Notes: generated from the letters alone by a model not told the origin. A stretch of DNA of 45,606 nucleotides from an uncultured Anaerotruncus sp. (GCA_944385965.1 CALWZG010000071.1:1-45606); one strand, 5' to 3'. Shown: positions 6,984-16,308, counted from the stretch's first letter. Numbers and translations: made by a program.

Positions 6984-8673
6984 TGGAATCTGAGTGGAGG
7001 GAGCGCTTTTTGTGCAGCCGGGGAATCAAATAGAAGGGAATTCCCAATAAAAACAGCGCCATCCATCCCAGAATAATCTGAACCTTGCTCCCGATCGTGG
7101 TCTCGCTGGAATTCACATGGGAAAGGGCTTCAGAAGCCTCTGGATTATTAGATGGGGCCTCCTGAAAAGAATCGGGGGCCTCTGGGGCTGACGCTGGCGG
7201 CACAGACACAGTGGCCTCTTGCTCAGGTGCGGAAGCTGTTTGAGAAGTTTCTGAGAATGGGGGGGCGGAAGCAGGCTTTCCGCTTCTGGGGTTGACGGTG
7301 GGGTCTTTTGGAGCATTTGGGCTGGGCTTGGAGGATGGCTGCTCCTCCTGCAAACCATCCGAGGGAGTTAGGAGATTTTCTCCTTCTAGAACCTCCGAAA
7401 CAGAGCCGGAAGAGTCTGAGGAGTCTCCCAAGCTGGGGGGAGGAAGGGGTGAGGTTTCTCCATTCCGGCCCCCGCCAATATCGCTTCCCACAATCTGTTC
7501 CTGCTCTGTGACCTCAATCGTGTCAGAATATCGGGTACGTCCGTCCTGTCCTGTTACAGCGATGGAGAAATAGCGGGGCAGCTGGTCCATATGGTACCAT
7601 ATTACCTGAAGGCCCAACCGCTCCCCATCATCCAAATTGATGATTTGGCAATGCTCAGAGTCTTCCCTGGCGGTTTCCCAGATCTCTCCATCGTAAGAAA
7701 ACTCAAGATGATGTTCCCCACCAGGCTCGTCCAAAAGATAATAAACGGTCAGGGTCAGCTTGTTGGGGCGTATCTGAGCGGCGCATTGCAGGAACACAGC
7801 GGCGTTTTCTCGCAAGAAGGTGACCAAAAGCTTGGGCGGCTCCGGATAAACCTCCACATCCCCTAAAAACTGACCCTCTAACAAAAATCGTTTTTGGTCT
7901 TTCCATTCTTCCTCATATTCTGAGATTTTCCACTCCACCGGTATGTCATGCAGCTCATAATCGCTCTGACCATCTTCATAAACACACCCTGGGAATGTAT
8001 CCGGAAGAAGGGTGGGGTCAAGGGGTTCCCCGTATGGCAGCGTCACCGAGGGCTGTTTTATATTGGGGAAATACTTCAAAAGGTCATTTGCGGGCCAGAC
8101 TACCGGCTTTTCAGCCAGATGGATTTTTTCCTCTGGCCTTACATAATCCCAATTGAGATCCAGGATAGACCCTTCCTCCTGATAGATGGCGATTCCATGG
8201 GAGGCGGTTACAGAGGTATGGCACTCCAAAAGTCCACCCCGCTCCACCCGCAGGACCCCATTCTCTCCTCCCTGGCCGGTAAACTCCAGATACTCAAACA
8301 GTTGGGCCTGTCCCCGGATTCGGATGCAGTAAGGGCCGGTATCCACCGTCATGACGGGGTCTCCATACCAGCCGATATGGCTCCAGCTTTCCCCTTCTTC
8401 CACCACCAGGTCTTGACCCAGCTGCACTGTTCCGCCGGAATTTTTGTGGGCTTTGATCCAGGCCTCCAGTTCCGCCAGGGAATAAACGGTTTGGGACGTT
8501 GTGGACCCAACGGCGGAATCTTTTTTGGATAGAGGAGGCTTGGACAGAAGGCCGGAATCTGAATAATTCAGCAAAGATAACTGGTCATCAGCGGCTTGGG
8601 CGTAGGCGCTGCATGGGACGGAAAAGAGCAGGCATAGCAGAGATATCAAAGCCGCAATGATACGAATATACAT
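6964..8673 (-). CDS. secreted, membrane-anchored surface protein
   Basis: 569 residues. Signal peptide at 1-26 (hydrophobic core then AYAQA). Residues about 50-190 contain repeated Gly-rich beta-like segments (TVQLGQDLVV, GVLRVERGGLLE). A low-complexity Pro/Ser/Glu stalk spans about 395-525, followed by a membrane helix (about 530-550) and a basic tail. No LPxTG or NPQTN sorting signal, so it is held by the helix rather than linked to the wall. It sits between a response regulator and histidine kinase, with only 32 bases to the kinase start, so it may be the target or an input partner of that system. Family not recognised. Confidence 0.8.
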   Translation of the reverse strand: MYIRIIAALISLLCLLFSVPCSAYAQAADDQLSLLNYSDSGLLSKPPLSKKDSAVGSTTSQTVYSLAELEAWIKAHKNSGGTVQLGQDLVVEEGESWSHIGWYGDPVMTVDTGPYCIRIRGQAQLFEYLEFTGQGGENGVLRVERGGLLECHTSVTASHGIAIYQEEGSILDLNWDYVRPEEKIHLAEKPVVWPANDLLKYFPNIKQPSVTLPYGEPLDPTLLPDTFPGCVYEDGQSDYELHDIPVEWKISEYEEEWKDQKRFLLEGQFLGDVEVYPEPPKLLVTFLRENAAVFLQCAAQIRPNKLTLTVYYLLDEPGGEHHLEFSYDGEIWETAREDSEHCQIINLDDGERLGLQVIWYHMDQLPRYFSIAVTGQDGRTRYSDTIEVTEQEQIVGSDIGGGRNGETSPLPPPSLGDSSDSSGSVSEVLEGENLLTPSDGLQEEQPSSKPSPNAPKDPTVNPRSGKPASAPPFSETSQTASAPEQEATVSVPPASAPEAPDSFQEAPSNNPEASEALSHVNSSETTIGSKVQIILGWMALFLLGIPFYLIPRLHKKRSLHSDSKNDAFK

Positions 8674-8705
8674 ATCTCAAATCCTTTCAGAAAGAGGTGT
8701 GGCGG

Positions 8706-10697
8706 ATGATACAGCAGAAAAAAAGACTCTGGGCGGCGGTTAGTGCGCTCCTGATTCTGATACTGGCCGTGGCGGCGTTCTATGGATGTTATCTTAATGA
8801 TAATAAATATACCGCAAGTCTGCCGGTTTTACAAGATGGGTCCGTACAGATACCCAAAATGGAGGAGGAAAACAGGGTGCTGTTTCTTACGGATGGATGG
8901 GAATTTTATCCAAATCTGCTGCTGAAACCCGCTGATTTTCAGCACCAGGGGCATACGCCGGTGAAAATGCGTGTGGGGCAGTATGCCAGCTTTTCTCCCT
9001 TCCATCAGGATGGCTCCCCGTATGGAATGGGAACCTATCGGATTGTCATACGAGGGGAGAAGGTTAAGGAGCAGGTCTTAGCGCTGCCGGAGGTGTTCTG
9101 CGCTTATCGGCTCTACCTCAACGGAAACCTGGTTCTGGAAAATGGAGGGACCGAACCGTATAGCCCTTACATACAGCAGCGGGTAGCGCTGCTTCCCATG
9201 GAAGAAACCGTGGAGGTTGTGATTCAGGTGGTGAATCAAACCCACTATTACAGCGGCCTTTATTACCCTCCCGCCGTGGGAAGCCTGGAAGCGGTAGGCC
9301 GAATGTTCTTTGTCCGCAGCCTTGTCTATGGGACCTTTGTGCTTTTTTCCCTGGGACTGGCGCTGTTTTCCATAGCGGTCTGGGCGGGGACCCGTCAAAC
9401 AAGGTCGGGCACTTTGTTTTGGTGGCTGGGGCTGCTGGCCCTCAGCTTCGCAATACGGAGCTGCCATGTGTTTTTCAGCGCTGTTGGGTTTTCTCACATC
9501 CGCCTGATTTATCTTTTGGAGGATACCGGGGCTTTTTTCAATATTTTATGTATTTTAAAAATCACCCTGCACCTGACAGGAAGGTCTGATACAACCTGGG
9601 GAAAGCTGGTCTTTTGGATTGGGATTTATGGGGTTGTGGCTGGGGCGGTTTTCCCCACCCTGATTCTGCCGGCGCTGCCCGCCTTTGTCCCCATTTATGG
9701 AAGCCTGGTGTTTTGGTACAAGGCGGGAACATCCTTGGCTGTGGTGGGGATGGCGCTTGGGCAAAAAAGACTGGACCGGGACTTTTTATGGATTTTGATT
9801 CCTGGGGAAATCCACGCAGTCAGCCTGTTGGCCCGGGTGTTCGCTCTGCCAAGCTACGAGCCCGCCTATACAGCCTGGCCGGATGAATATGGTGCCTTTG
9901 CTTTGGTGCTGTGCTTTGCGGTTGTAATGGTGAGACAAAGCGTGGAAATGGCCAAGGAAAACGCCCATCTCCGGCATAACCTCCAACAGGAGGTGGCGGA
10001 AAAAACCCGCAGCCTGCAATTGGTTTTGGAGAGCAGAAAACAATTTCTGGCCGGGGCCGCCCATGACCTGAAAGCCCCCATTACATTGCTCCAGCTTTAC
10101 ACACAGGCGGTTGAGCAAAGTGGGGTGGGGCTGGATGAGGAAACGGTGAATTATTTGAAAATGATTCAGCGCAAGTCGGATGAGATGAAAGAACGGCTGG
10201 GAGAACTCCAAACCTTCGCCTACGAGGACGCCCGGCCCCTGTGCATGGAACGGCTGGATTTAGGTGAGATTGTAAAAAGTTTTTACCAGCGGAACCTGCC
10301 GGATATTGAGGCTTCCGGCATCTATTTCATTCTGGAGATGCCGAACAAGCCCTGTATCATTCAAGGGGACAGGGAGCGGCTTTGCCGTGTGCTTCAAAAT
10401 CTGGTGTACAACGCGTGGAGCTTTGTGCCTGCCGACGGAAACATTACCCTGTCCCTCACCATACAGGACCCATGGGCTATACTGAAGATTTCCGATACAG
10501 GGCAGGGAATCCTGCCCGAGAACCTGCCCAGGATTTTTGACCGGTATTTCAGTACACGGGACGGTGAGGGCGGTTCAGGATATGGGCTTTATCTGGTGAA
10601 ATCCTTTGTTCTCGAGCATGGAGGGGATATTTCAGCCCAATCGGAATATGGGCACGGCAGTACATTTACTGTCCATCTGCCCCTTTCATCGGATTAA
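8706..10697 (+). CDS. sensor histidine kinase with extracellular domain and 7TM (7TMR-DISM type)
   Basis: 663 residues from ATG 8706, six bases after GAGGTG (an upstream in-frame GTG at 8697 overlaps that site). N-terminal membrane helix (8-27), an extracellular beta-rich domain (about 30-200, with GTYRIVIRG and YLNGNLVLENGG), seven helices (about 205-410), a coiled coil, HisKA with phospho-acceptor H453 in AAHDLKAPI, and HATPase with DTGQGI and GSGYGLYLVK. The layout matches 7TMR-DISM sensors, often responsive to carbohydrate-like ligands. Probable partner of the regulator at 6253. Confidence 0.9.
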   Translation: MIQQKKRLWAAVSALLILILAVAAFYGCYLNDNKYTASLPVLQDGSVQIPKMEEENRVLFLTDGWEFYPNLLLKPADFQHQGHTPVKMRVGQYASFSPFHQDGSPYGMGTYRIVIRGEKVKEQVLALPEVFCAYRLYLNGNLVLENGGTEPYSPYIQQRVALLPMEETVEVVIQVVNQTHYYSGLYYPPAVGSLEAVGRMFFVRSLVYGTFVLFSLGLALFSIAVWAGTRQTRSGTLFWWLGLLALSFAIRSCHVFFSAVGFSHIRLIYLLEDTGAFFNILCILKITLHLTGRSDTTWGKLVFWIGIYGVVAGAVFPTLILPALPAFVPIYGSLVFWYKAGTSLAVVGMALGQKRLDRDFLWILIPGEIHAVSLLARVFALPSYEPAYTAWPDEYGAFALVLCFAVVMVRQSVEMAKENAHLRHNLQQEVAEKTRSLQLVLESRKQFLAGAAHDLKAPITLLQLYTQAVEQSGVGLDEETVNYLKMIQRKSDEMKERLGELQTFAYEDARPLCMERLDLGEIVKSFYQRNLPDIEASGIYFILEMPNKPCIIQGDRERLCRVLQNLVYNAWSFVPADGNITLSLTIQDPWAILKISDTGQGILPENLPRIFDRYFSTRDGEGGSGYGLYLVKSFVLEHGGDISAQSEYGHGSTFTVHLPLSSD

Positions 10698-11025
10698 AGG
10701 ACAATGGAAAATCTATGTTCCCCAAATTTTTTTGGAGGATGTGGTTTTTGGCAAAAAAGATGGAAATAGAGGATGAGTCTTACATTGGTGGGAGTTGATG
10801 GAAGTTAAATCGGCAAAATTCCCAATAACGATTCCCAGATATAGTGGAACTTTTTTTATAAAATTTATAAATTATGAAAAATTCCCCCTCCACAAGATGA
10901 AAAAGATGTGCTATAATATGCAAGGAATATCTGCGGGCTTTTCCCAGATTCTGTTCCAAGGTTCGCCTGAGGGCATAAACATATGGCGTAAGCCGCAATC
11001 TATATACATATAAAAGAGGTTTGGT
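10698..11025. promoter_or_regulatory. intergenic region with extended -10 promoter for the sortase gene
   Basis: No gene seen. TGCTATAAT (10909-10917) is an extended -10 promoter; no convincing -35. The transcript would carry a leader of about 100 bases. A 72-codon frame here has no ribosome site and looks like chance. Confidence 0.5.
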
Positions 11026-12066
11026 ATGAATATTATCAAAGAGTTTTTAAGAAATGTGTATTTTTTCTGTGTGGGAGTTCGAGCTACCGCCCAAGATATG
11101 CGTGATTGGTTTAAGCGAAGCCATCGGGTTCAGGGAAAGGCCCGGACCACAGTTTTACTGATGACCTTGGTTTTGGCGCTGGTTGTCAGCGGATGCGGCA
11201 GCCGTACCGCCCCGGCTCAGGAAGGAGAGGAAAGCCAGTCCTCCGCTTCTCAGGCGGAAACACAGGAGGCGTCCAGTTCTTCTCAAGAGGAGGAATCCTC
11301 TTCCAGCAAAGAGGAATCTGAGACCCAGACCGTCACAGCCGATGTGGATTTGATGGCTTCTGCCACCCGTTTTGAGCCTATCACCAGTGAAACCTTGGCT
11401 ACCACCTTGGAACAGAGAATCCAGACCTATTATGAGACAACCCCTGATGTGGTTTATACCCCACCCGAGGCTGGCGACATTGAGGCGTGGCGGGAAATCA
11501 ATCCGGATGTGGTGGGTTGGATTACCATTTCCAATACAAACATCAACTATCCTTTGGTAATTGGTGAGTATACTGATTATTATACCAGCAGAGGATATTA
11601 CAAAGAGGCAAGCCGGAACGGTGTTATCTGGTTTGACTCGGATACCAAGTTTGACGCCAACGGGGAAATCATCTCCCAGAACGCTGTGCTGTATGGCCAT
11701 AACTGGACCAACTGCTGGCGTCCTACCCAGATTGGCCGCAGCAGTGACGTGATGTTCGCTCAGCTGGCCGCTTATGACCATGCTGATTTCGCAGCGGAGA
11801 ACCCCTATATCCGCATCAAGACCCTGGGCGGCGACCATGTGTACCAAATCTTCAGTGTGTTCTATACAGATTTGAGCTTTGGATATAACTACGCCGATGG
11901 CTCCCGGATTCCCGGCATCATCAGCACCGCCAAGGCGAAGAGCATCCATGACTTCAACGTTAACATGGGGCCCAATGACCAGTTCATTACCCTGTCTACC
12001 TGTACCCGTGTTTTAGGCAACACCGACAACCAGCGGTTTGTGGTGATGGCCAAGAAGATTTCTTAA
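11026..12066 (+). CDS. srtB: class B sortase with lipoprotein-like N-terminus
   Basis: 346 residues. Transpeptidase that cuts sorting signals and joins proteins to the wall or to each other. The catalytic domain (about 150-346) has NPDVVGWI, NYPLV, NGVIWFD, catalytic H225 in LYGHN, C326 in TLSTC and R328, the class B signature. The N-terminus is unusual: about 40 polar residues, a hydrophobic stretch and LVVSGC (Cys 57), like a lipobox, then a Ser/Glu-rich spacer. Start supported by AAAAGAGG before ATG 11026. No substrate with a recognisable sorting motif is encoded in the window. Confidence 0.9.
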   Translation: MNIIKEFLRNVYFFCVGVRATAQDMRDWFKRSHRVQGKARTTVLLMTLVLALVVSGCGSRTAPAQEGEESQSSASQAETQEASSSSQEEESSSSKEESETQTVTADVDLMASATRFEPITSETLATTLEQRIQTYYETTPDVVYTPPEAGDIEAWREINPDVVGWITISNTNINYPLVIGEYTDYYTSRGYYKEASRNGVIWFDSDTKFDANGEIISQNAVLYGHNWTNCWRPTQIGRSSDVMFAQLAAYDHADFAAENPYIRIKTLGGDHVYQIFSVFYTDLSFGYNYADGSRIPGIISTAKAKSIHDFNVNMGPNDQFITLSTCTRVLGNTDNQRFVVMAKKIS

Positions 12067-12090
12067 CCAAAGTCTTTGAAAGAAGAAATG

Positions 12091-12120
12091 AAAAGAGGCC
12101 CTGAAAGGGCCTCTTTTTTT
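12091..12120 (+). terminator. rho-independent terminator after srtB
   Basis: AAAAGAGGCCC (12091-12101) / GGGCCTCTTTT (12107-12117), 5-base loop, running into seven T. The next gene's ribosome site follows within a few bases. Confidence 0.92.
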
Positions 12121-12135
12121 GGAAGGAGTAACTTT

Positions 12136-12701
12136 ATGCTGAAGGATTTGATTTTTGGTATCTTGCGGCCATTTCTCACCGCCTACGCACTGTGGCGGTA
12201 TAAAAGTATCTGGGGTTTGAAGGCGTTTTTACAAAGTCAAAAAAATCCCAACAAGCTGCTGAAGCTGACCTATGGCCATTTCTTTATGCAAAGGGGAAGC
12301 TTTGTGGGCCTGACCAGCCAAATCGCTGGAACCCCTTGTTTCCCCATGGGATTCAGGGTATTTTCATTTCCAATACCGCTAAACTGGGGAAAGATGTGGT
12401 CATCTTCCAGCAGGTTACCATCGGTTCCAATACCCTACCGGACAGCAAACACCCAGGCAGCCCGGTGATAGGGGACCATGTGTATATTGGGGCGGGAGCA
12501 AAGATAATTGGGGGCATTACCATCGGGGACCATTGCCGAATCGGGGCCAATGCAGTGGTCTATGAGGATATGCCCCCTCATTCGGTGGCGGTCTGCGCAC
12601 CCACCCGAATTCTGCAAAAAGAGGGGCTGGATAACACCTATTATACCACTTTGGATGGGGTAGATTATTATTTCCAGGATGGGCGCCTCCACCGCAGATA
12701 A
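12136..12701 (+). pseudogene. serine-acetyltransferase-like (left-handed beta-helix) gene with a frameshift
   Basis: Frame one starts at ATG 12136 (GGAAGGAG upstream) and reads MLKDLIFGILRP... to TPCFP; a second frame starting near 12336 continues FPHGIQGIFISNTAKLGKDV..., with hexapeptide repeats (VIGDHVYIGAGAKIIG, IGDHCRIGANAVV) and the end at 12701. The two halves join as one acetyltransferase if one C is added to the CCCC run at 12342-12345. As given, the gene is broken; a sequencing error or a real/phase-variable deletion are alternatives. An intact product would be about 188 residues. CysE-like or a related sugar acetyltransferase. Confidence 0.8.
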
Positions 12702-12719
12702 CAAAGGAATCGCTGCTTA

Positions 12720-12765
12720 AAAATAACCCTGCGTATAATTTTAAAATTATACGCAGGGTTATTTT
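12720..12765. terminator. bidirectional terminator (46-base perfect palindrome)
   Basis: Two 23-base arms meet at 12742/12743 with no mismatch, having T-runs on both exits. It separates the converging acetyltransferase and thioesterase genes. Confidence 0.9.
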
Positions 12766-12787
12766 GTCAATGGCAGTTTTGTGATGC

Positions 12788-13210
12788 TCAGGCCTGGGGT
12801 TCCGGCTGCCGCAGACAAAACATAGTAAAGGTACCTTCCGCCAGCAGACGTTCCTCTTGGGTAATCTGAACCCGGACTACACAGGTGGAACGTCCCCGAT
12901 GAACCATCTCCGCTTGACCATAGATGACCCCAGGCTTTCCGGCTTTCAGGTAATGGAAGCTGCTGTCCAGGGTGGTATAGCGGCCGCCGTTGCTGCGGGC
13001 GGCCAAACCCGCCAGGCAATCCGCCAAGGTGAACAGGGCGCCCCCATGAACCGAACCGATAATATTCAGCTGTTCCGGTCCCGCATTCAGCTGCCCTTGG
13101 GCCTGGTCCAGCTTGAGGCTGGTGACGGTGATGCCGCTGTGGGTCATAAAAGGGTTGTTTTGGTTGGTGTATTCAATTTGGGCTTGATAATCCATAGGGG
13201 TGACCTCCAT
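12788..13210 (-). CDS. PaaI-type hotdog thioesterase
   Basis: 140 residues from ATG 13210, which has AGGAGG just after the helicase stop; an in-frame ATG at 13195 with its own GGAGGT is also possible. NIIGSVHGGALFTLADCLAGLAA is the conserved hotdog active-site segment (HGG), followed by TTLDSSFHYLKA. Predicted to hydrolyse acyl-CoA thioesters in the cytoplasm; substrate unknown. Only 16 bases separate it from the DEAD-box helicase stop, so the two are co-transcribed. Confidence 0.85.
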   Translation of the reverse strand: MEVTPMDYQAQIEYTNQNNPFMTHSGITVTSLKLDQAQGQLNAGPEQLNIIGSVHGGALFTLADCLAGLAARSNGGRYTTLDSSFHYLKAGKPGVIYGQAEMVHRGRSTCVVRVQITQEERLLAEGTFTMFCLRQPEPQA

Positions 13211-13226
13211 TTCAGCGTTCCTCCTA

Positions 13227-14387
13227 TTAGAGCAGCAAGGCGTCAGGCTGAGCCTTTTCCACCAGGTCTCCGTTTTCGTCAAATTCCAGCTGAATCACGT
13301 TGGACCGGGTGTATCGGATGATGTTTCTCAGCCGCTTTACGTCGTCCTGGCTGTAAAACACATAGGAAACCCCCTCTTGTTTGGCCCGTCCGGTACGTCC
13401 AATGCGGTGGGTGTAATATTCGTTTTCCAGAGGGATTTCATAATTGAACACCGCGTCCACCCCGGACACATCAATGCCCCTGGCAGCCACATCGGTAGCC
13501 ACTAAAATGTCGATGCCTTCCCCTTTAAAGCGGGACATAATCTTGTTGCGCTCGCTCTGCCGCAAATCCCCATTGAGCCACTCTGCATTGAAGCCCCGCT
13601 CCCGCAATTGGCGGGCCAGGCTTTCGGTGGCATATTTTGTATTGCAGAAAATCATACATTTTCGATAGTCCTTCACCTGGAGGATATAGACCAAATCTGC
13701 CAGCTTTTGACGTCCGGTGCTTTCCAGCATGTACTGGGTAATCTTGGGCTGGCTGTCCTTTACCGGCTCCACCGTCAGCTCCACCGTATCCCTTTGGTAC
13801 AACCACCCAATGTCCATGACTTCCCGGGAGATGGTGGCGGAAAACATGGCCATCTGCTTGTCCTTGGGGACCCGGTCCAGGATTTTGCACACATCCTTGT
13901 AGAATCCCATGTCCAGCATCTCGTCGGCCTCGTCCAGAACCACAATCTTCACCTGGCGCAGGTCGATGGTGCGGCGGTTCATATGGTCCAGCATACGTCC
14001 GGGGGTGGCCACCACCACCTGGACGCCTCGCTTTAAGGCGTTAATTTGTTTGACGATGGGTTGTCCTCCATATACGGAAACAATTTTCAGCTCAGGCTTA
14101 TAAAAGGCCAGGGCCCGCAAATCCTCCGTAATCTGGGTGCAAAGCTCTCTGGTGGGGCAGAGGACCACAGCCTGCACCTGATTGAGGGAGGAATCCACCT
14201 TTTCCACAATGGGAATTCCAAAGGCGCAGGTTTTACCGGTACCAGTGGGGGCTTTGGCAATCAGCTCGTGGCCCTGCATCATTACAGGGATAGCCTTTTC
14301 CTGGATTTCGGTCATTTCGGTGAAGCCCATCCGCTGTACAGCTTTCAAGACTTCCTGAGAAAGGGGAAACTCTTCATAAGATGCCAT
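13227..14387 (-). CDS. DEAD-box ATP-dependent RNA helicase (core only)
   Basis: 386 residues. All core motifs are present: Q motif around FTEMTEIQEKAIP, Walker A APTGTGKT, PTREL, TPGR, DEAD, SAT, ARGID and HRIGRTGR. There is no long C-terminal RNA-binding extension as in DeaD/CshA (which exceed 450-500 residues), so it is a short core helicase. TAAGGAGA precedes the ATG. Upstream lies repeat copy 3. Role in RNA folding or ribosome assembly is inferred. Confidence 0.95.
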   Translation of the reverse strand: MASYEEFPLSQEVLKAVQRMGFTEMTEIQEKAIPVMMQGHELIAKAPTGTGKTCAFGIPIVEKVDSSLNQVQAVVLCPTRELCTQITEDLRALAFYKPELKIVSVYGGQPIVKQINALKRGVQVVVATPGRMLDHMNRRTIDLRQVKIVVLDEADEMLDMGFYKDVCKILDRVPKDKQMAMFSATISREVMDIGWLYQRDTVELTVEPVKDSQPKITQYMLESTGRQKLADLVYILQVKDYRKCMIFCNTKYATESLARQLRERGFNAEWLNGDLRQSERNKIMSRFKGEGIDILVATDVAARGIDVSGVDAVFNYEIPLENEYYTHRIGRTGRAKQEGVSYVFYSQDDVKRLRNIIRYTRSNVIQLEFDENGDLVEKAQPDALLL

Positions 14388-14486
14388 AAAAATCTCCTTA
14401 TAGCTGGGGCGGTCAAGGAAGGGAGACAGGGATCCCTGGTGACAGCGCCCGATTTAATGTTCTATCCAAAGGCGGCTGCAAAACGC

Positions 14487-14563
14487 TGGGACGGGAGTGG
14501 GCTGCGCCCACGTATTGTCCTGGCCATGGATGTATAATAACCGCTCTGCGGTTATTATACCAT
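14487..14563 (-). repeat. dispersed hairpin repeat, copy 3
   Basis: Read on the minus strand, it follows copy 1 (6022-6099) along its whole length: ATGGTATAATAACCGC-AGA-GCGGTTATTATACAT, ATGGCCAGGACAATACG, then GTGGGC-GCA-GCCCAC and CTCCCGTCCCA. The A/G and C/T differences in the first stem are compensatory, so the hairpin is kept. Confidence 0.75.
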
Positions 14564-14604
14564 CGGACCCCTTCCCCCGTAAAGGATAAATTGTGACAAT
14601 TGGA

Positions 14605-14633
14605 TTGCTTTTGGAGCGGATTCAGGTTATACT
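14605..14633 (+). promoter_or_regulatory. promoter of the DUF1266-like pair
   Basis: TTGCTT (14605-14610), 17-base spacer, TATACT (14628-14633), 28 bases before the GTG start. Confidence 0.6.
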
Positions 14634-14660
14634 GAACAGAAGAAAGAGGGGAAATGAGAA

Positions 14661-15461
14661 GTGCAGAGTATTTTGATGTTTTTGTTAGGCAACAAGATAA
14701 AAATTATAGTGGTCCTTGTCCTTGTGGCCATGGTTCTGTTCTATGCGTGGAGAGAGAAAAGACGGATGCTGGCCATCACGCCCACCCAAAAATGGCTCAA
14801 CGCCGCCGGAAGTATCCTTTTGGCCACAAACCACGGGGATTTTCGGCTGCAAGGGGGCAGACGGAAAAGCTGGACGGAGCTTCAGAAAACCAAGAAAATG
14901 TTGGATGAGTACTGGGGCATCACCGACCACAACAGCGCCAGAAGTGAGATGGAGCATCTGATTGATTATGGGATGCGTTCCCAATACGCCCGGGAGATGG
15001 AAAAGCTCAACCGGACAGGGATGGGGAAGCTGACCATGAGGCAGCTCTGGGAGCTGGAGAAAAAGAAGAACCCCTCCGCCAGTGAGGACAGCTATCTTCC
15101 ACGGATGGTGGAAGCCTATCGGCTCCATGGAAGGAACGCCCTGCTGGGCTGGGATGTAGGGCGGGCGGCCTATATTCTGCAAGCTTGCCACTATGTGGGA
15201 TACCTTTCCCAGAAAGAAACCATGGAGCTGGGGGTGAAAGCGGGGAAAATGGCCCAAAGCTATTTTAACTGCTGGGACGACCTGCTGGAAAGCTATATGC
15301 TGGGATTCCAGTTTTGGAATGAGGATGACATTGGTCATCCAGACAGCCGCTCTTACCAACGCAACCTGATTCGCCGCCGGGTGCAGGATGGAAATTACTG
15401 TATTCCCACCCCCTTTGATATTGTGCCTTGGAACGCCCCCCTGAGTGCGGACGATATTTAA
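14661..15461 (+). CDS. DUF1266-like protein with N-terminal membrane helix
   Basis: 266 residues from GTG 14661 with GAGGGGAA eight bases before; the ATG at 14676 has no ribosome site. A membrane helix (about 12-28) is followed by a cytoplasmic helical domain. The segment GRNALLGWDVGRAAYILQAC, then GYLSQKE and FNCWDDLLESYMLGFQFW, has the WD-x-x-R and SW/CW..E..YLLG pattern of DUF1266 (YbeR/YbeU). Function unknown. A paralogue without the helix follows immediately. Confidence 0.72.
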   Translation: MQSILMFLLGNKIKIIVVLVLVAMVLFYAWREKRRMLAITPTQKWLNAAGSILLATNHGDFRLQGGRRKSWTELQKTKKMLDEYWGITDHNSARSEMEHLIDYGMRSQYAREMEKLNRTGMGKLTMRQLWELEKKKNPSASEDSYLPRMVEAYRLHGRNALLGWDVGRAAYILQACHYVGYLSQKETMELGVKAGKMAQSYFNCWDDLLESYMLGFQFWNEDDIGHPDSRSYQRNLIRRRVQDGNYCIPTPFDIVPWNAPLSADDI

Positions 15462-15499
15462 GGCGAAGGTGTTACAGAAGGGGAAAGGAGAGAAGCACC

Positions 15500-16222
15500 A
15501 TGTTTTTGTTTGGAAAAAAGAATCTGGTAAAAACCGAAACCCAGCGCTGGATGAATACAGCGGGGGCGATTCTGATTGCGGCCAATGGGGGGAATTTAGC
15601 TTTTTTTGGAGGGTTTCCCATAAACGCCTCCAAAAAGCAAAGAGCCCGGGACCTGCTGGAAAACAGCTGGGGCATTGTGGATAAAGGCTCCTGTGTAGGA
15701 ATTTTGACCGAGCTGGTGGACCATGGGATGCGGGAGTCCTATGAGAAAGAGATGCAGGACCTGAAAAGCAAGGGCATTTTTGAGATGAATAATCAGCAGT
15801 TGGCCCGCCTCCAGGCTTCGGTTTCCAAGAGCGATGCCACCCAGGATTGCAGCCTGGTTTGGAGCATTGAGGGGTACCGGCTCCATGGAAAGAATGCCCT
15901 TTTGGGATGGGATGTGGCTCGGGCGGCTTTTAATATCGTCCAGGGCTATCAGGCGGGATATATGACCTTGGAGGAAGCCCTTTCCCTGGGGGCCAGGGCT
16001 GGGAAGCTGGCCCAAGGGTATTTTTCCTGCTGGGAGGACTTGATGGAGAGTTATCTGCTGGGGCATCAATATTGGTCTGACAGCGACTTGGGTGACCCCA
16101 AAAGCCCTACCGCCCAGCGCCGGAAGCTGTACGAGGATTTAAAGGCGGGACGTCTGGCGGGGGAGGGGCTTCCCAATCCCTATGATGATACCCTATGGAA
16201 TACCTTCCTGACAGCGGAATAA
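15500..16222 (+). CDS. DUF1266-like protein (paralogue, soluble)
   Basis: 240 residues from ATG 15500 (GGAAAGGAG upstream). It shares with the preceding gene GKNALLGWDVARAAFN, GYMTLEEA, FSCWEDLMESYLLGHQYW and the early QRWMNTAGAILIAANGG, so the two are tandem duplicates; only the first has a membrane anchor. Residues 28-33 and the loop after 55 differ most. Co-transcribed, 38 bases apart. Function unknown. Confidence 0.75.
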   Translation: MFLFGKKNLVKTETQRWMNTAGAILIAANGGNLAFFGGFPINASKKQRARDLLENSWGIVDKGSCVGILTELVDHGMRESYEKEMQDLKSKGIFEMNNQQLARLQASVSKSDATQDCSLVWSIEGYRLHGKNALLGWDVARAAFNIVQGYQAGYMTLEEALSLGARAGKLAQGYFSCWEDLMESYLLGHQYWSDSDLGDPKSPTAQRRKLYEDLKAGRLAGEGLPNPYDDTLWNTFLTAE

Positions 16223-16308
16223 TTTTTTATTTTTGAATGGTTCTTTTGGGCAGGGTTGCCCTTGGGATAGAGTTGTTTGAGGAATATGAAAAAGAGGAAG
16301 GGATTGTC

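Noticed and set aside
6964..8673. LPxTG or NPQTN sorting signal in the surface protein
   Set aside because: The C-terminal region has a helix and basic tail but neither motif.
10795..11013. 72-codon frame upstream of srtB
   Set aside because: No ribosome site and it spans the promoter region.
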